A stretch of DNA of 34,704 nt, taken from IMG/VR virus record IMGVR_UViG_3300030451_002097, positions 1-34,704 of that record. The stretch is one strand, 5' to 3'. The stretch is from a virus. Shown here piece after piece: positions 15,661 through 22,456 of this stretch (within the stretch, counting starts at the first letter, position 1; every line of letters begins with the position of its first letter). The translations under genes were made by a program, and so were the position numbers. The notes beneath the pieces are model-generated. The model was not told the origin of the DNA, searched no databases, and worked only from the letters and a program-made list of their open reading frames with translations.

Positions 15661-16888
15661 TAATAATTTTTAAGACCACCTTGCCACTTTTCAGTTTATC
15701 TTTAGATTTAGCATTATAGCTCTCAAGCTCTTCTGTAATATCATATCCTTTTTCGTCATAATATTGCAAGTCAATCTTAATCCCGTCTACTGTTTTATTG
15801 TCGTGAACTATATAAATGTTTTGACTAGCTCTACCTTCTAAGTTTAACGCTTTTTCTGAATAAGCGTTAGCTCCAACCAAAGATGAACTCCTACCGTAAG
15901 TATCTCCTATCCTAGCTGAATGTATGTGTCCACTCAGAACATAATCAATTTTTATATCATGCGAACTGTATCTACCTTTGATTTGCGTAATAGATGTCTC
16001 ATGTTTTGCTTTGATACTTCCGTGTCCGTGTAGTAATAAAACATTCATTCCCGCAATATTTACAACCAACTCACTTGCGTCTTTACTTTCAATAAAATCA
16101 ACATCTGTCTCTTTAAAAATGTATTTAAGAATATTAAATATGGTAAAGTCGTAGTTATCTGAAGCAACAATATCACTCCAACCTACTTCATCTTTAGCCC
16201 TACTTTCATTACCAGTAATACAACCAACGCTAACTTTATAGTCTTTTTGCAAGTCTTCTAACACTTGTTTCAAAATTTCTACTGACAAAAAGGTAGCTTG
16301 CGCTCTATTAGAAGCCATAGACAATAATTCGTCTAATCTTCTATCTGAGTTCATTAGGTCTCCAGTCATTCCTACAAATACTTTTTTAATCCCCATTGCG
16401 TTAAAATAAGTTTTTGCGCGCGTTATGAAGGTTTTCAGCCTTTTACTTGCAACCTTAAAATCATACTTATTATTGGGTAAATCTACTAATTCATTGAAAT
16501 GCGTGTCAGATATTTGAATAATGCCCACTGCTTTGCTCTTTGTGGTAATGGGTGTTTTTTTTGAGATACACTTAATCTTGTTGTCGTCTAAGAGTTTAAT
16601 TAAGTGTTTATTGTATTCGCAAAGGGCATTATCCAATCTAGCATGTTCTCTAAAACTTTTATTGGAAATTCTATTTTTATCTTGAAAGCGTTGCGCTCTT
16701 TTGCTGAGCTGAACATTCTCTATAATTACATCTTTATCTAAATAAAGCGGGTCAGAAAAACTATAATCACAAGAATTGCATTTCCACCTTTGTATTTTAT
16801 CTCCGCGATTATGTCTAAATCCTTTCTTTCTTACTTTACTGCTATTACATCTTGGACAACAAATTACTTGATTTCCAACTATGCTCAT
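15653..16888 (-). CDS. Zinc-ribbon / metallophosphoesterase fusion
   Basis: 411 residues. Residues 10-44 form a zinc ribbon of the InsA/transposase type (C11-P-R-C14 … W-K-C37-N-S-C40). After a linker, residues 121-330 carry all calcineurin-like phosphoesterase motifs: SDTHFNE (127-133), GDLMN (176-180), GNES (226-229), HGHG (287-290) and GHIHSA (320-325). The fourth-position Glu replaces the commoner His of GNH. By analogy with Mre11/SbcD-type enzymes and its place among recombination genes, it could be a DNA nuclease or phosphatase targeted by the ribbon; this is inference. Starts at an ATGA overlap with the upstream nuclease gene. Confidence 0.82.
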   Translation of the reverse strand: MSIVGNQVICCPRCNSSKVRKKGFRHNRGDKIQRWKCNSCDYSFSDPLYLDKDVIIENVQLSKRAQRFQDKNRISNKSFREHARLDNALCEYNKHLIKLLDDNKIKCISKKTPITTKSKAVGIIQISDTHFNELVDLPNNKYDFKVASKRLKTFITRAKTYFNAMGIKKVFVGMTGDLMNSDRRLDELLSMASNRAQATFLSVEILKQVLEDLQKDYKVSVGCITGNESRAKDEVGWSDIVASDNYDFTIFNILKYIFKETDVDFIESKDASELVVNIAGMNVLLLHGHGSIKAKHETSITQIKGRYSSHDIKIDYVLSGHIHSARIGDTYGRSSSLVGANAYSEKALNLEGRASQNIYIVHDNKTVDGIKIDLQYYDEKGYDITEELESYNAKSKDKLKSGKVVLKIINV

Positions 16889-17304
16889 CTATACATCTCT
16901 TTTTCTAATTCTGTTATTCTTTCTTCTAACGCTTTATTAGCTGTTTTTAGATTTCCTATTTCTTCTTTTAGTTCTTGCACTTCTGCCAAGTCTCCTAGCC
17001 AATCGTTTAGCTGTAGCGTTGCATAGAACTTAGCATTCATTTTAAATATATTCACTGGAATTTTTTTCCCACAATCATTATATATTTGTTTCCACCATAT
17101 TGGAATAGATAACTTTTTAGTGTTTTTAATTTCAAAATGATATTGATATGCAACACTATCTGGGTCAATATCTATAATATCGCCTTTAATACTTAATCCG
17201 CCACTCAACGGTGTTCTTCTACAATTAGTTCCTAAATATCTATTAATAGTTTTAGCAACTTCTCTTTCTGCTCTATTTCCCTTGTCTCTTGAGTTTATAG
17301 GCAT
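16885..17304 (-). CDS. Holliday-junction-resolvase-type nuclease (PD-(D/E)xK) with coiled-coil tail
   Basis: 139 residues. NSRDKGNRAEREVAKTINR with Glu14, then GGLSIKGDI (GD at 41-42), then YHFEIKNTKK (E58-x-K60) gives the E…D…ExK layout of Hjc/VRR-type nucleases. From about residue 105 a heptad-rich helix (QELKEEIGNLKTANKALEERI) probably mediates dimerisation. Clear AAGGAG ribosome binding site; overlaps the upstream ORF end by 32 bases. Expected to resolve branched replication or recombination intermediates before packaging, in line with the ERF recombinase nearby. Confidence 0.8.
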   Translation of the reverse strand: MPINSRDKGNRAEREVAKTINRYLGTNCRRTPLSGGLSIKGDIIDIDPDSVAYQYHFEIKNTKKLSIPIWWKQIYNDCGKKIPVNIFKMNAKFYATLQLNDWLGDLAEVQELKEEIGNLKTANKALEERITELEKEMYR

Positions 17305-17743
17305 TAGTTATCTCCTTCTTTTCTTTTTTTGACATTTTTATCCAGTCCGTCATATTTACATAATCGGGCGGTGTTGTTCCTTCTAATCTTTTTTGCTCTA
17401 AGTTTTCTGCACATTTCTTCCAATACTCTTGATTTCTTTGAAAAGCATAATCGTCTTTACAACCATAATATTTTAAAGATGTGCAAGGGCGTGTATAAGG
17501 GTCGTTTAAATCCACTCTTTTACTGAAGCAACTTTCTCTAAGATTAACTATTGAAGAACTATCTGGCATAATATGCTCAGAAGAATGTTCTCTTGTTAAG
17601 TTTCTAAACCTATTTAGACTTCTAGTGTTACTAAAATAAAACCTTCTTAATCCACCTTTCTTTTGCATTATTTCGTAAACCCAAAGTGTTTTCCATTTTG
17701 GTGTCCAATCTTTCTCATATACTCCGTGACTATCGTAACTCAT
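17273..17743 (-). CDS. Hypothetical protein in replication block
   Basis: 156 residues with a good AAGGAG 7 bases before ATG; the ribosome binding site is encoded in the last codons of the upstream initiator gene. Charged and aromatic, four Cys (SCFSKR, RPCTSL, YYGCKD, KKCAEN) spaced too widely for a standard ribbon, with a C-terminal helix rich in Lys (MSKKEKKEITNAYKLKRQGK). I do not recognise the family. Tight coupling to the initiator and resolvase genes suggests a DNA-metabolism role. Confidence 0.7.
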   Translation of the reverse strand: MSYDSHGVYEKDWTPKWKTLWVYEIMQKKGGLRRFYFSNTRSLNRFRNLTREHSSEHIMPDSSSIVNLRESCFSKRVDLNDPYTRPCTSLKYYGCKDDYAFQRNQEYWKKCAENLEQKRLEGTTPPDYVNMTDWIKMSKKEKKEITNAYKLKRQGK

Positions 17744-17744
17744 T

Positions 17745-18494
17745 TTAATTCTCCTTGTATGGTATCATTTTTGTATCGCAACATGTCATATATAAATCTT
17801 TAAACTTTTGCTTCTTTCTTTCTTTTCCACATTGCGGACATTTATAAGTGTAAAAAATTTGTTCATTTTCAGAATTTACATGATTTTCGTTTGCCTTGCG
17901 TAACCAATTATTAAAAAACGCTCCATAATTCTTATAACGCTTACCACTAGATAACAACCAATCTTGCATTTTATCAAACTCTAATTGAACATTAACGCTA
18001 GGGAACTTCTTCTTTAAGTCGCCTAAGTTTTCTTTTACTTTTAATAACTGCTCTTTTTGTGATAAAGATTTCTTTTCATTCTTATCATTCTTTATCATTC
18101 TTATATTGTTTTCGCTCGCGTTTCGTTCGCGTTTCGTAGGCGTTTCACTGCCGTTTCGCTTATCTTGGTAAGTCTCGTAGTTATTAATACTTAGGTGTGT
18201 CCATTTCTTTTCATCTTTTATACAAATCATGTTATCTTTTTCCAACTTAAATAAAAATCTTCTGACCTTACTTGGCGACCAACCTAACTCTTTACCTAAA
18301 TTTTTAAGACTTGTTACAACTTCTCCACGGTGTATTTCTACTATTTCTGGTATAACATCTGAGAACAGTGTTTTTCTGTATTGATGATTGGCGCGCAAAA
18401 GTAGGAATATCCACGCCTTAAAATAATCATCTCGCTGGAAAACCCAGTGTTCTTTTATGTCTCTATGAATTTTAATCCAACCATTACCATTCAT
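17745..18494 (-). CDS. Replication initiator / replisome organiser-like protein (winged helix plus zinc finger)
   Basis: 249 residues. The first 110 match the N-terminal domain of phage replisome organisers and DnaD-like initiators: GWIKIHRDIKEHWVFQ, then AWIFLLLRANH, then a winged helix around TSLKNLGKELGWSPSKVRRFLFKLE. Residues about 111-150 form a hydrophilic linker, and its DNA carries the iterons described separately. The C-terminal part has KCPQCGKERK and MTCCDTK, a four-Cys zinc finger. It would bind the origin and recruit the host helicase. It overlaps the upstream gene by 4 bases (ATGA). No phage helicase or polymerase is visible here. Confidence 0.78.
   Translation of the reverse strand: MNGNGWIKIHRDIKEHWVFQRDDYFKAWIFLLLRANHQYRKTLFSDVIPEIVEIHRGEVVTSLKNLGKELGWSPSKVRRFLFKLEKDNMICIKDEKKWTHLSINNYETYQDKRNGSETPTKRERNASENNIRMIKNDKNEKKSLSQKEQLLKVKENLGDLKKKFPSVNVQLEFDKMQDWLLSSGKRYKNYGAFFNNWLRKANENHVNSENEQIFYTYKCPQCGKERKKQKFKDLYMTCCDTKMIPYKEN
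18060..18163 (-). other. Predicted replication origin: iterons plus AT-rich unwinding element
   Basis: Five consecutive 11-bp units with a GTTTC core every 11 bases: TTTTCGCTCGC (18109), GTTTCGTTCGC (18120), GTTTCGTAGGC (18131), GTTTCACTGCC (18142), GTTTCGCTTAT (18153). Just beyond lie two tandem copies of TTATCATTCT (18082 and 18092) in a very AT-rich stretch. Eleven is not a multiple of three, so the repeat is not a protein repeat. Read along the initiator gene, the order is DNA-binding domain, iterons, AT-rich element, C-terminal domain, the same as the lambda O gene and its internal origin. Confidence 0.7.
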
Positions 18495-18808
18495 GCTTCG
18501 CCTTTTGCTCCAGTAAACATATTAAATAGTTCGCTTTCTGTTTCTTCTCTCAGCCTATAAAGCCAAGTTTCTTCAATCTTATTGTCTTGTTCTTCGCTTG
18601 TCGTGCAAAGAAAGGTAATAAAGAATATAAGATTAGCAACAACTGCCATACCGCTTTCGCTTTTTTGAAACTTGTCTAATCCTTCAAGCTGATTGATTAT
18701 TTGCATTAAAGCAACTATTGTATTTTTAAAATACTGGTAACGCTCGTTTTCGGGTTTTTTAAAAAACTCTTCCTTGTTTCCCCAGTCTACTACTTGTTGC
18801 TCTATCAT
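18491..18808 (-). CDS. Hypothetical small helical protein
   Basis: 105 residues from the ATG at 18808, which overlaps the upstream stop (ATGA); the longer open frame to 18841 is less likely. Mostly helical (NTIVALMQIINQLEGLDKFQ, then a hydrophobic stretch MAVVANLIFFITFLC that could be a membrane-associated helix) with an acidic C-terminal half. ATGA overlaps on both sides place it in one translation chain with the initiator. No family recognised. Confidence 0.65.
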   Translation of the reverse strand: MIEQQVVDWGNKEEFFKKPENERYQYFKNTIVALMQIINQLEGLDKFQKSESGMAVVANLIFFITFLCTTSEEQDNKIEETWLYRLREETESELFNMFTGAKGEA

Positions 18809-19068
18809 GTAACAACTCCTAACCATATTGCAACTATACACAACACAACTGTTACGGTTATGTAAATTGTCATTATAATTTGGTCTCTTCTATCCTTTTC
18901 CCAATACCAATAAAGGTTTTGAAAGTAAGCTTCTACTGGGTCAAATGTCATTCTTGACGGGTTTTCTCTTACTCTATTCTTGATTTCATTTAATTGCCAT
19001 GATGTATACACATCTTTATCTTTGTAACTATGAGTATAATCATTAACTTCTAATACCTTGAACTTCAT
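18805..19068 (-). CDS. C-tail-anchored membrane protein
   Basis: 87 residues: a charged N-terminal domain (MKFKVLEVNDYTHSYKDK, then ENPSRMTFDPVEAYFQNLYWYWE) and one C-terminal transmembrane helix (about residues 65-86, IIMTIYITVTVVLCIVAIWLGV). An AAAGGAGCGAACA ribosome binding site precedes the ATG. It could anchor replication proteins to the membrane or act on the host envelope; both are guesses. Confidence 0.65.
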   Translation of the reverse strand: MKFKVLEVNDYTHSYKDKDVYTSWQLNEIKNRVRENPSRMTFDPVEAYFQNLYWYWEKDRRDQIIMTIYITVTVVLCIVAIWLGVVT

Positions 19069-19086
19069 TGTTCGCTCCTTTCTTTG

Positions 19087-19110
19087 TAGCTTTCTCTTTT
19101 GGGAAAGCTA
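19087..19110 (-). promoter_or_regulatory. Hairpin between ERF gene and membrane-protein gene
   Basis: Perfect 8-bp inverted repeat TAGCTTTC / GAAAGCTA with an 8-base loop, just after the ERF stop and 8 bases before the AAAGGAG of the 19068 gene. No U-run follows, so it is more likely an RNA-processing or translation-modulating hairpin than a terminator. Confidence 0.5.
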
Positions 19111-19113
19111 TAT

Positions 19114-19560
19114 CTAAAAATCTAAATCGTCTGATTGTATTTTATATGTCTTTGTTTGCTCGCCTTGCGCGTCAGTGTCATCAACATCACATAATCCTAA
19201 CATAGAAGCCAACTGATACCTTCTAAAGTAAGTTATTGCGCTTCCTTGTGATTGATATAAATTTTGACCGCCCAATTCAGCAATAGGCGATAACATTTGT
19301 GTAGCTATCCATTCTCCACTTGTGTGATAAAATGTTGTTCTAACTCCCACTACATTGTTATTACCTATAGGCATTTGACTGAAAAAGATACCATTTTTAT
19401 TTAATGGAACTTTTACTGCGTCTACCAACTTATCTAACTTTACATACTTATACTTAAAAGCTTTTGTATCTTTAGTTAAGTTTTCAAGTTCAGACTGAAC
19501 TTTTATTAACGCTTTTATGATGTTTGTTTTTTCGTCACTCTCGTAATTACTTATTATCAT
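19114..19560 (-). CDS. erf: ERF-family single-strand annealing protein
   Basis: 148 residues from ATG at 19560 (GGAAGGA seven bases upstream; the frame is open to 19578). ALIKVQSELENLTKDTKAF leading into YKYVKLDKLVDAVKVPLNKNGI, then GGQNLYQSQGSAITYFRRYQLASMLGL matches the ERF domain. The protein anneals complementary single strands in phage recombination. It is shorter than P22 Erf (about 200 residues) and lacks a distinct C-terminal domain, ending in an acidic IQSDDLDF that may mimic the SSB tip. It overlaps the upstream regulator gene by 14 bases. Confidence 0.88.
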   Translation of the reverse strand: MIISNYESDEKTNIIKALIKVQSELENLTKDTKAFKYKYVKLDKLVDAVKVPLNKNGIFFSQMPIGNNNVVGVRTTFYHTSGEWIATQMLSPIAELGGQNLYQSQGSAITYFRRYQLASMLGLCDVDDTDAQGEQTKTYKIQSDDLDF

Positions 19561-19702
19561 TGTTGTATCCTTCCACATATTTACTGATTATCATTCTAAC
19601 TAAAGCTGATGTGCTTCTATATTCTTTTTTAGCAATGTCGCTTAGTTTATCCCACAATCCTTTTTCTATGTGAACGCCAACTTTCTTTTTGTCTTCTTTC
19701 AC
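19547..19702 (-). CDS. Ribbon-helix-helix (CopG/Arc-type) regulator
   Basis: 51 residues with a GTG start at 19702, six bases after AAAGGAG; the longer frame to 19753 runs through that ribosome binding site. The sequence KKVGVHIEKGLWDKLSDIAKKEY, then STSALVRMIISKYVEGY, has the strand-helix-helix pattern of MetJ/Arc/CopG repressors. It probably dimerises and binds DNA; a perfect inverted repeat lies 25-90 bases upstream of its start. It is coupled to ERF by overlap, so autoregulation of the recombination genes is plausible. Confidence 0.75.
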   Translation of the reverse strand: MKEDKKKVGVHIEKGLWDKLSDIAKKEYRSTSALVRMIISKYVEGYNNDNK

Positions 19703-19726
19703 GGTTTTCTCCTTTTTCTTTAAATG

Positions 19727-19789
19727 ATAGCGGTAGGCAATGATAACAAACAAACAAGGTAACTGATAAGAAAGGTAACCTACCGCTAT
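19727..19789. promoter_or_regulatory. 11-bp perfect inverted repeat upstream of RHH gene
   Basis: ATAGCGGTAGG (19727-19737) and CCTACCGCTAT (19779-19789) separated by 41 bases, with two AAGGTAAC words inside the loop. It lies between the stop of the 59-residue ORF and the ribosome binding site of the RHH gene. It may be a two-site operator for the RHH protein or the stem of a leader hairpin. Confidence 0.6.
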
Positions 19790-19968
19790 TAATAATCTTT
19801 TTGTAAACCCTTCTTAATAACTTCAACGCTTGCAATAAGTGTATTTAACTTATTCATATTTACATTTTGCGTAAAGCTAGGTAATTGTTGTAAGCTATAA
19901 ATGATATAGTTACAACTTTCCTTGTCATTTAATACCAATGGTATGTTGTCGCTTAACTTTTTGTCCAT
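19789..19968 (-). CDS. Small hypothetical protein
   Basis: 59 residues, ATG at 19968: MDKKLSDNIPLVLNDKES at the start, helical middle (YIIYSLQQLPSFTQNVN), ending IKKGLQKDY. The upstream ribosome binding site is weak, but the frame fills an otherwise empty gap in the block and ends exactly at the inverted repeat. No family recognised. Confidence 0.55.
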   Translation of the reverse strand: MDKKLSDNIPLVLNDKESCNYIIYSLQQLPSFTQNVNMNKLNTLIASVEVIKKGLQKDY

Positions 19969-20002
19969 AGTTTTTTGTCAAAGTTAATGCAAAAGTTTCC
20001 AT

Positions 20003-20323
20003 TTATGCAACAAGTTTGTATGTAGCATAATCTCTACCGCTCTTGGTATATGTAACAATTACATACCCTTGTTTCTTCAACTGCCAAATAATACCACTTA
20101 ATCTAGTAGCCCTATACAAAGTAATTGCTTCCCAACTAGTTATAGTGCCATGTTTTTTTAAATGATTAAGAATGTTTAAGGTTTTACTTGGTTTACCATT
20201 CATTGATGTAATTCTACTTCTACCCGTTTGTATAGTAAGAACATTTTCATGTCTCTTTCTACCAGTCGCGTATGTTTTAGTATTAACTGCCTTCTTTCTA
20301 CCTTCTGCTAGTGTTTTAGCCAT
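20003..20323 (-). CDS. Winged-helix DNA-binding protein
   Basis: 106 residues from the ATG at 20323 (AAAGGAG seven bases upstream; the frame runs on to 20356). The N-terminal half is basic and disordered (MAKTLAEGRKKAV and so on). Residues about 45-106 form a helix-turn-helix: KTLNILNHLKKHGTITSWEA, then RATRLSGIIWQLKKQGY, and a wing VIVTYTKSGRDYATYKL. Similar small HTH proteins are common in phage early regions. Likely a regulator or DNA-organising protein. Confidence 0.75.
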   Translation of the reverse strand: MAKTLAEGRKKAVNTKTYATGRKRHENVLTIQTGRSRITSMNGKPSKTLNILNHLKKHGTITSWEAITLYRATRLSGIIWQLKKQGYVIVTYTKSGRDYATYKLVA

Positions 20324-20336
20324 TGTATTCTCTCCT

Positions 20337-20417
20337 TTAAAATGTAAAGTCTGCACTACATAGCCATAAAACTACAGCCAATGCAAATGCGCCGTCTACG
20401 ATTGTCATTATATCCAT
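20337..20417 (-). CDS. 26-residue membrane micro-peptide
   Basis: MDIMTIVDGAFALAVVLWLC then SADFTF. The start lies in a TAATG junction with the 20417-20683 stop, preceded by GAAAGGTAAATA. The central stretch is a single hydrophobic helix. It is one of three similarly organised micro-peptides in this block (see 22364 and 23006). Short, so unproven. Confidence 0.5.
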   Translation of the reverse strand: MDIMTIVDGAFALAVVLWLCSADFTF

Positions 20418-20683
20418 TATTTACCTTTCGCCCACTTAGTCCAATGGTCAATAATGTCTTTTGAATTAATACCATTTTCAATTAACAAGCGAAATCCTTT
20501 AGATGAAGCATAGTCTTTCAATATCCAAACTGAACATGCAAGCAACATATTCTTATACATATCGCTTTTTTGCGCGTCATCTTTACTTTCAAAATTGTTC
20601 TGCAACTGAAGCATGAGCTTTTGAAACTCTTCGTTTATACCTTCTTCAGTCCAGTCTTTTTCTACTATTTTACCTTCAACCAT
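20417..20683 (-). CDS. Hypothetical small helical protein
   Basis: 88 residues: MVEGKIVEKDWTEEGINEEF, then LMLQLQNNFESKDDAQKSDMYKN, then a hydrophobic helix ACSVWILKDYASSKGFRLL, ending HWTKWAKGK. The last codons encode the AAAGGTAAA leader of the next micro-peptide. No family recognised; it encodes one of the GACGCGCAA words as D-A-Q. Confidence 0.65.
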   Translation of the reverse strand: MVEGKIVEKDWTEEGINEEFQKLMLQLQNNFESKDDAQKSDMYKNMLLACSVWILKDYASSKGFRLLIENGINSKDIIDHWTKWAKGK

Positions 20684-20687
20684 TTAT

Positions 20688-20993
20688 CTACTCTCCTTCT
20701 TTGTTTAAGTCGCTAAAGTTTGCTCCGTCAAAACATTTAGAGCATATTCCAGTTTCTTCTTCTTCTTGAAATTGATTTCCAAATGGCGGACTAGTACAAC
20801 AGTCACTTTGCCAGTCTTTCTCTTCCATGCCATATAGGTCACTTATTTGTTTTAACCTATCATCAATTTCCTTCATTTTTAAATATACCTTTAAAAACTT
20901 ATCGTCTTGAAAGATTATATTGTTTTTATTAAGCTTGCCTTCATGTTTTATTGACCAAGCTTTATCTATTTCCTTACTCACACTCCCACCCAC
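20688..20993 (-). CDS. Small protein with C-terminal zinc ribbon
   Basis: 101 residues with a GTG start at 20993 (GTG at 20981 is an alternative; neither has a good ribosome binding site). A helical N-terminal part (KVYLKMKEIDDRLKQISDLYG) is followed by SDCCTSPPFG and GICSKCFDGANF, a CC…CxxC zinc ribbon widely seen in small phage proteins of the 'SDCCGA…GICSKC' type. It overlaps the upstream gene by 20 bases. Function unknown; ribbons of this kind may bind nucleic acid. Confidence 0.7.
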   Translation of the reverse strand: MGGSVSKEIDKAWSIKHEGKLNKNNIIFQDDKFLKVYLKMKEIDDRLKQISDLYGMEEKDWQSDCCTSPPFGNQFQEEEETGICSKCFDGANFSDLNKEGE

Positions 20994-21186
20994 TTTCTAT
21001 TGCGCTACTGATAACTTCTTTGACGCTCACATGAGAACATGTTGCATGGTCATACATAATTCGTTCAGTTTCTTTAGCGCTTAAAAACTCTCTATGCAAA
21101 TAGATATACTCTATGTGCGCTATGTTCTTGGTCTTTAAAAACATAATAGCTGAGTTTATTTCCTTTACCGTATACTTATCTTTCAT
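20974..21186 (-). CDS. Hypothetical small protein
   Basis: 70 residues, led by AAAGGTAGGTT. Helical: MKDKYTVKEINSAIMFLKT, then HREFLSAKETERIMYDHATC, ending SSAIESGWECE. It is packed 3 bases after the 21190 gene stop. No family recognised. Confidence 0.6.
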   Translation of the reverse strand: MKDKYTVKEINSAIMFLKTKNIAHIEYIYLHREFLSAKETERIMYDHATCSHVSVKEVISSAIESGWECE

Positions 21187-21189
21187 AAC

Positions 21190-21474
21190 CTACCTTTCAT
21201 AAATGTTGTTTTGAAACTTTATGCGTTGTAGCGTATCGCAATTAATCACGCGATAACCCTTCTTTTGCAAGTCATATACTAACTGATAAGGATTGTCATC
21301 TTTCAATGCAAAGCTAGGTTTACCCGTGCCTTTAACATGTTTCTTCACATTAGTTCTGCAATGTATATCTCTCACTTCGCCATTCTTTTTTACAAAAGTA
21401 GCTTGAAAGATTTTACCATTAGTATCAGTTAATATTTGTGTTAATTTCTTTGTGTCAAGATTTCTGAAAACCAT
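21190..21474 (-). CDS. Phage SH3-barrel-type protein
   Basis: 94 residues. KIFQATFVKKNGEVRDIHCRTNVKKHVKG, then QLVYDLQKKGYRVINCDTLQRIKFQN matches a small phage family predicted to form an SH3-like beta barrel (the 'F.KKDG..R…R..V.K..KG' and 'YD…GYR.IN.DT' blocks). Function is unknown in the family. A short ORF with a strong ribosome binding site overlaps its start, so translation may be coupled. Confidence 0.7.
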   Translation of the reverse strand: MVFRNLDTKKLTQILTDTNGKIFQATFVKKNGEVRDIHCRTNVKKHVKGTGKPSFALKDDNPYQLVYDLQKKGYRVINCDTLQRIKFQNNIYER

Positions 21475-21512
21475 TCCACACCTACCCTTCTTCTTCTATT
21501 TGTATTACACAT
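21441..21512 (-). CDS. Possible 23-residue leader peptide
   Basis: MCNTNRRRRVGVEWFSEILT then QRN. It has a strong AAAAGGAGAGAACA ribosome binding site, better than that of the following 21474 gene, whose start it overlaps by 34 bases. The four consecutive Arg codons (AGA, AGA, AGA, AGG) could slow ribosomes. It may be a coupling leader, or the ribosome binding site may simply act at a distance. Confidence 0.35.
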   Translation of the reverse strand: MCNTNRRRRVGVEWFSEILTQRN

Positions 21513-21527
21513 TGTTCTCTCCTTTTG

Positions 21528-22355
21528 TTAAAACGGCAAATCTTCATCTCTTTCAGACTTGTCGTTGATTTCTGAAAACCATTCAGTATTCACATCTTCA
21601 TGATATGAAATTGCTTTTGAAATATTTTTTTGGTTGTCCATGTTGTTAAATAAAGCTGAACATGTCCACACTTCAGTCATGTTATTATGTATATAATAGT
21701 TTAACGGGCAATAACCGTTTTCGGGATAAGGAAATGTTGATAAAGTATCAATATCATACCCTAGTGCTATAAAGTTTATATAGTGAACTTGCCAATTAAT
21801 GTCTTCGTTAAATGTGTGACCTATACTATGAAACCCCCTACCAAATAAATGAGAAAGCTTAGCGTAATGAGAATTAAGCTTTTTATTTGCTATCATCAAT
21901 TCTTCGGTCGCAACTTCATTTGAGCGGAAATCTCTTTTCATTTCCATGATTATTGCTTTTAAAATGTTTTTATATGTTGTTATTGCGCCAAAAAGCTTAA
22001 TACCATATTGTTCTCTACGCTTAGCTTTTCTGCGACTATCGCGCGGAATACGCCTTTCTATAGAAGCAAATGAAGGCGCGCTTGAAGGCGCTAACCCAAG
22101 ATAAAGACTATGCGCTCTTAATATCTCCCAAATAAAGTTATTGAGTTCAACAGTAAAGAAATCTTTGTGCATAACGCTATTATCATAACAATAGCTTTCA
22201 GCTTTCTTTCGCATAACTTCCCAGTTTATACCCCAAGGTCGGATTGAACTTTCTCCTACATACCCCATGTTTCTTTCGTGAAACACTTCATTTATTATCA
22301 CAGCTGATACATCTATATGATTGTCTGCTTGTAAACCATTTTCAAGATTAGGCAT
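21528..22355 (-). CDS. Hypothetical protein with SSB-like acidic C-terminus
   Basis: 275 residues from the ATG at 22355 (TAGGAG eight bases upstream; the open frame runs five codons further to a TTG). Mixed helical protein with an Arg-rich stretch (RRIPRDSRRKAKRREQYGIK) and several aromatic and Cys/His residues (FGRGFHSIGHTF, ENGYCPLNYYIHNN, EVWTCSALF). The chain ends NDKSERDEDLPF, which strongly resembles the tip of bacterial SSB. I do not recognise the fold. Position and tail suggest a replication partner. First long gene after the putative early promoter. Confidence 0.65.
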   Translation of the reverse strand: MPNLENGLQADNHIDVSAVIINEVFHERNMGYVGESSIRPWGINWEVMRKKAESYCYDNSVMHKDFFTVELNNFIWEILRAHSLYLGLAPSSAPSFASIERRIPRDSRRKAKRREQYGIKLFGAITTYKNILKAIIMEMKRDFRSNEVATEELMIANKKLNSHYAKLSHLFGRGFHSIGHTFNEDINWQVHYINFIALGYDIDTLSTFPYPENGYCPLNYYIHNNMTEVWTCSALFNNMDNQKNISKAISYHEDVNTEWFSEINDKSERDEDLPF

Positions 22356-22363
22356 ATATACTC

Positions 22364-22453
22364 CTACCAAGTTTCCTTTACATTAAGTAGCCATAAGAAT
22401 AAAAAGAATACACCAGCATACCCAATTGTAAAGTTTATAATTTCCGTTACCAT
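22364..22453 (-). CDS. 29-residue membrane micro-peptide
   Basis: MVTEIINFTIGYAGVFFLFL then WLLNVKETW. One hydrophobic helix with a charged C-terminus. Its last codons form the TAGGAG ribosome binding site of the 22355 gene. The ATG lies so close to the predicted -10 region that the transcript could be leaderless. No ribosome binding site is seen. Confidence 0.45.
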   Translation of the reverse strand: MVTEIINFTIGYAGVFFLFLWLLNVKETW

Positions 22454-22456
22454 AAT

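Noticed and set aside
22355-22370. Upstream TTG start (MVGVY…) for the 275-residue protein
   Set aside because: It lies within the TAGGAG ribosome binding site of the ATG at 22355, so the ATG start is favoured.
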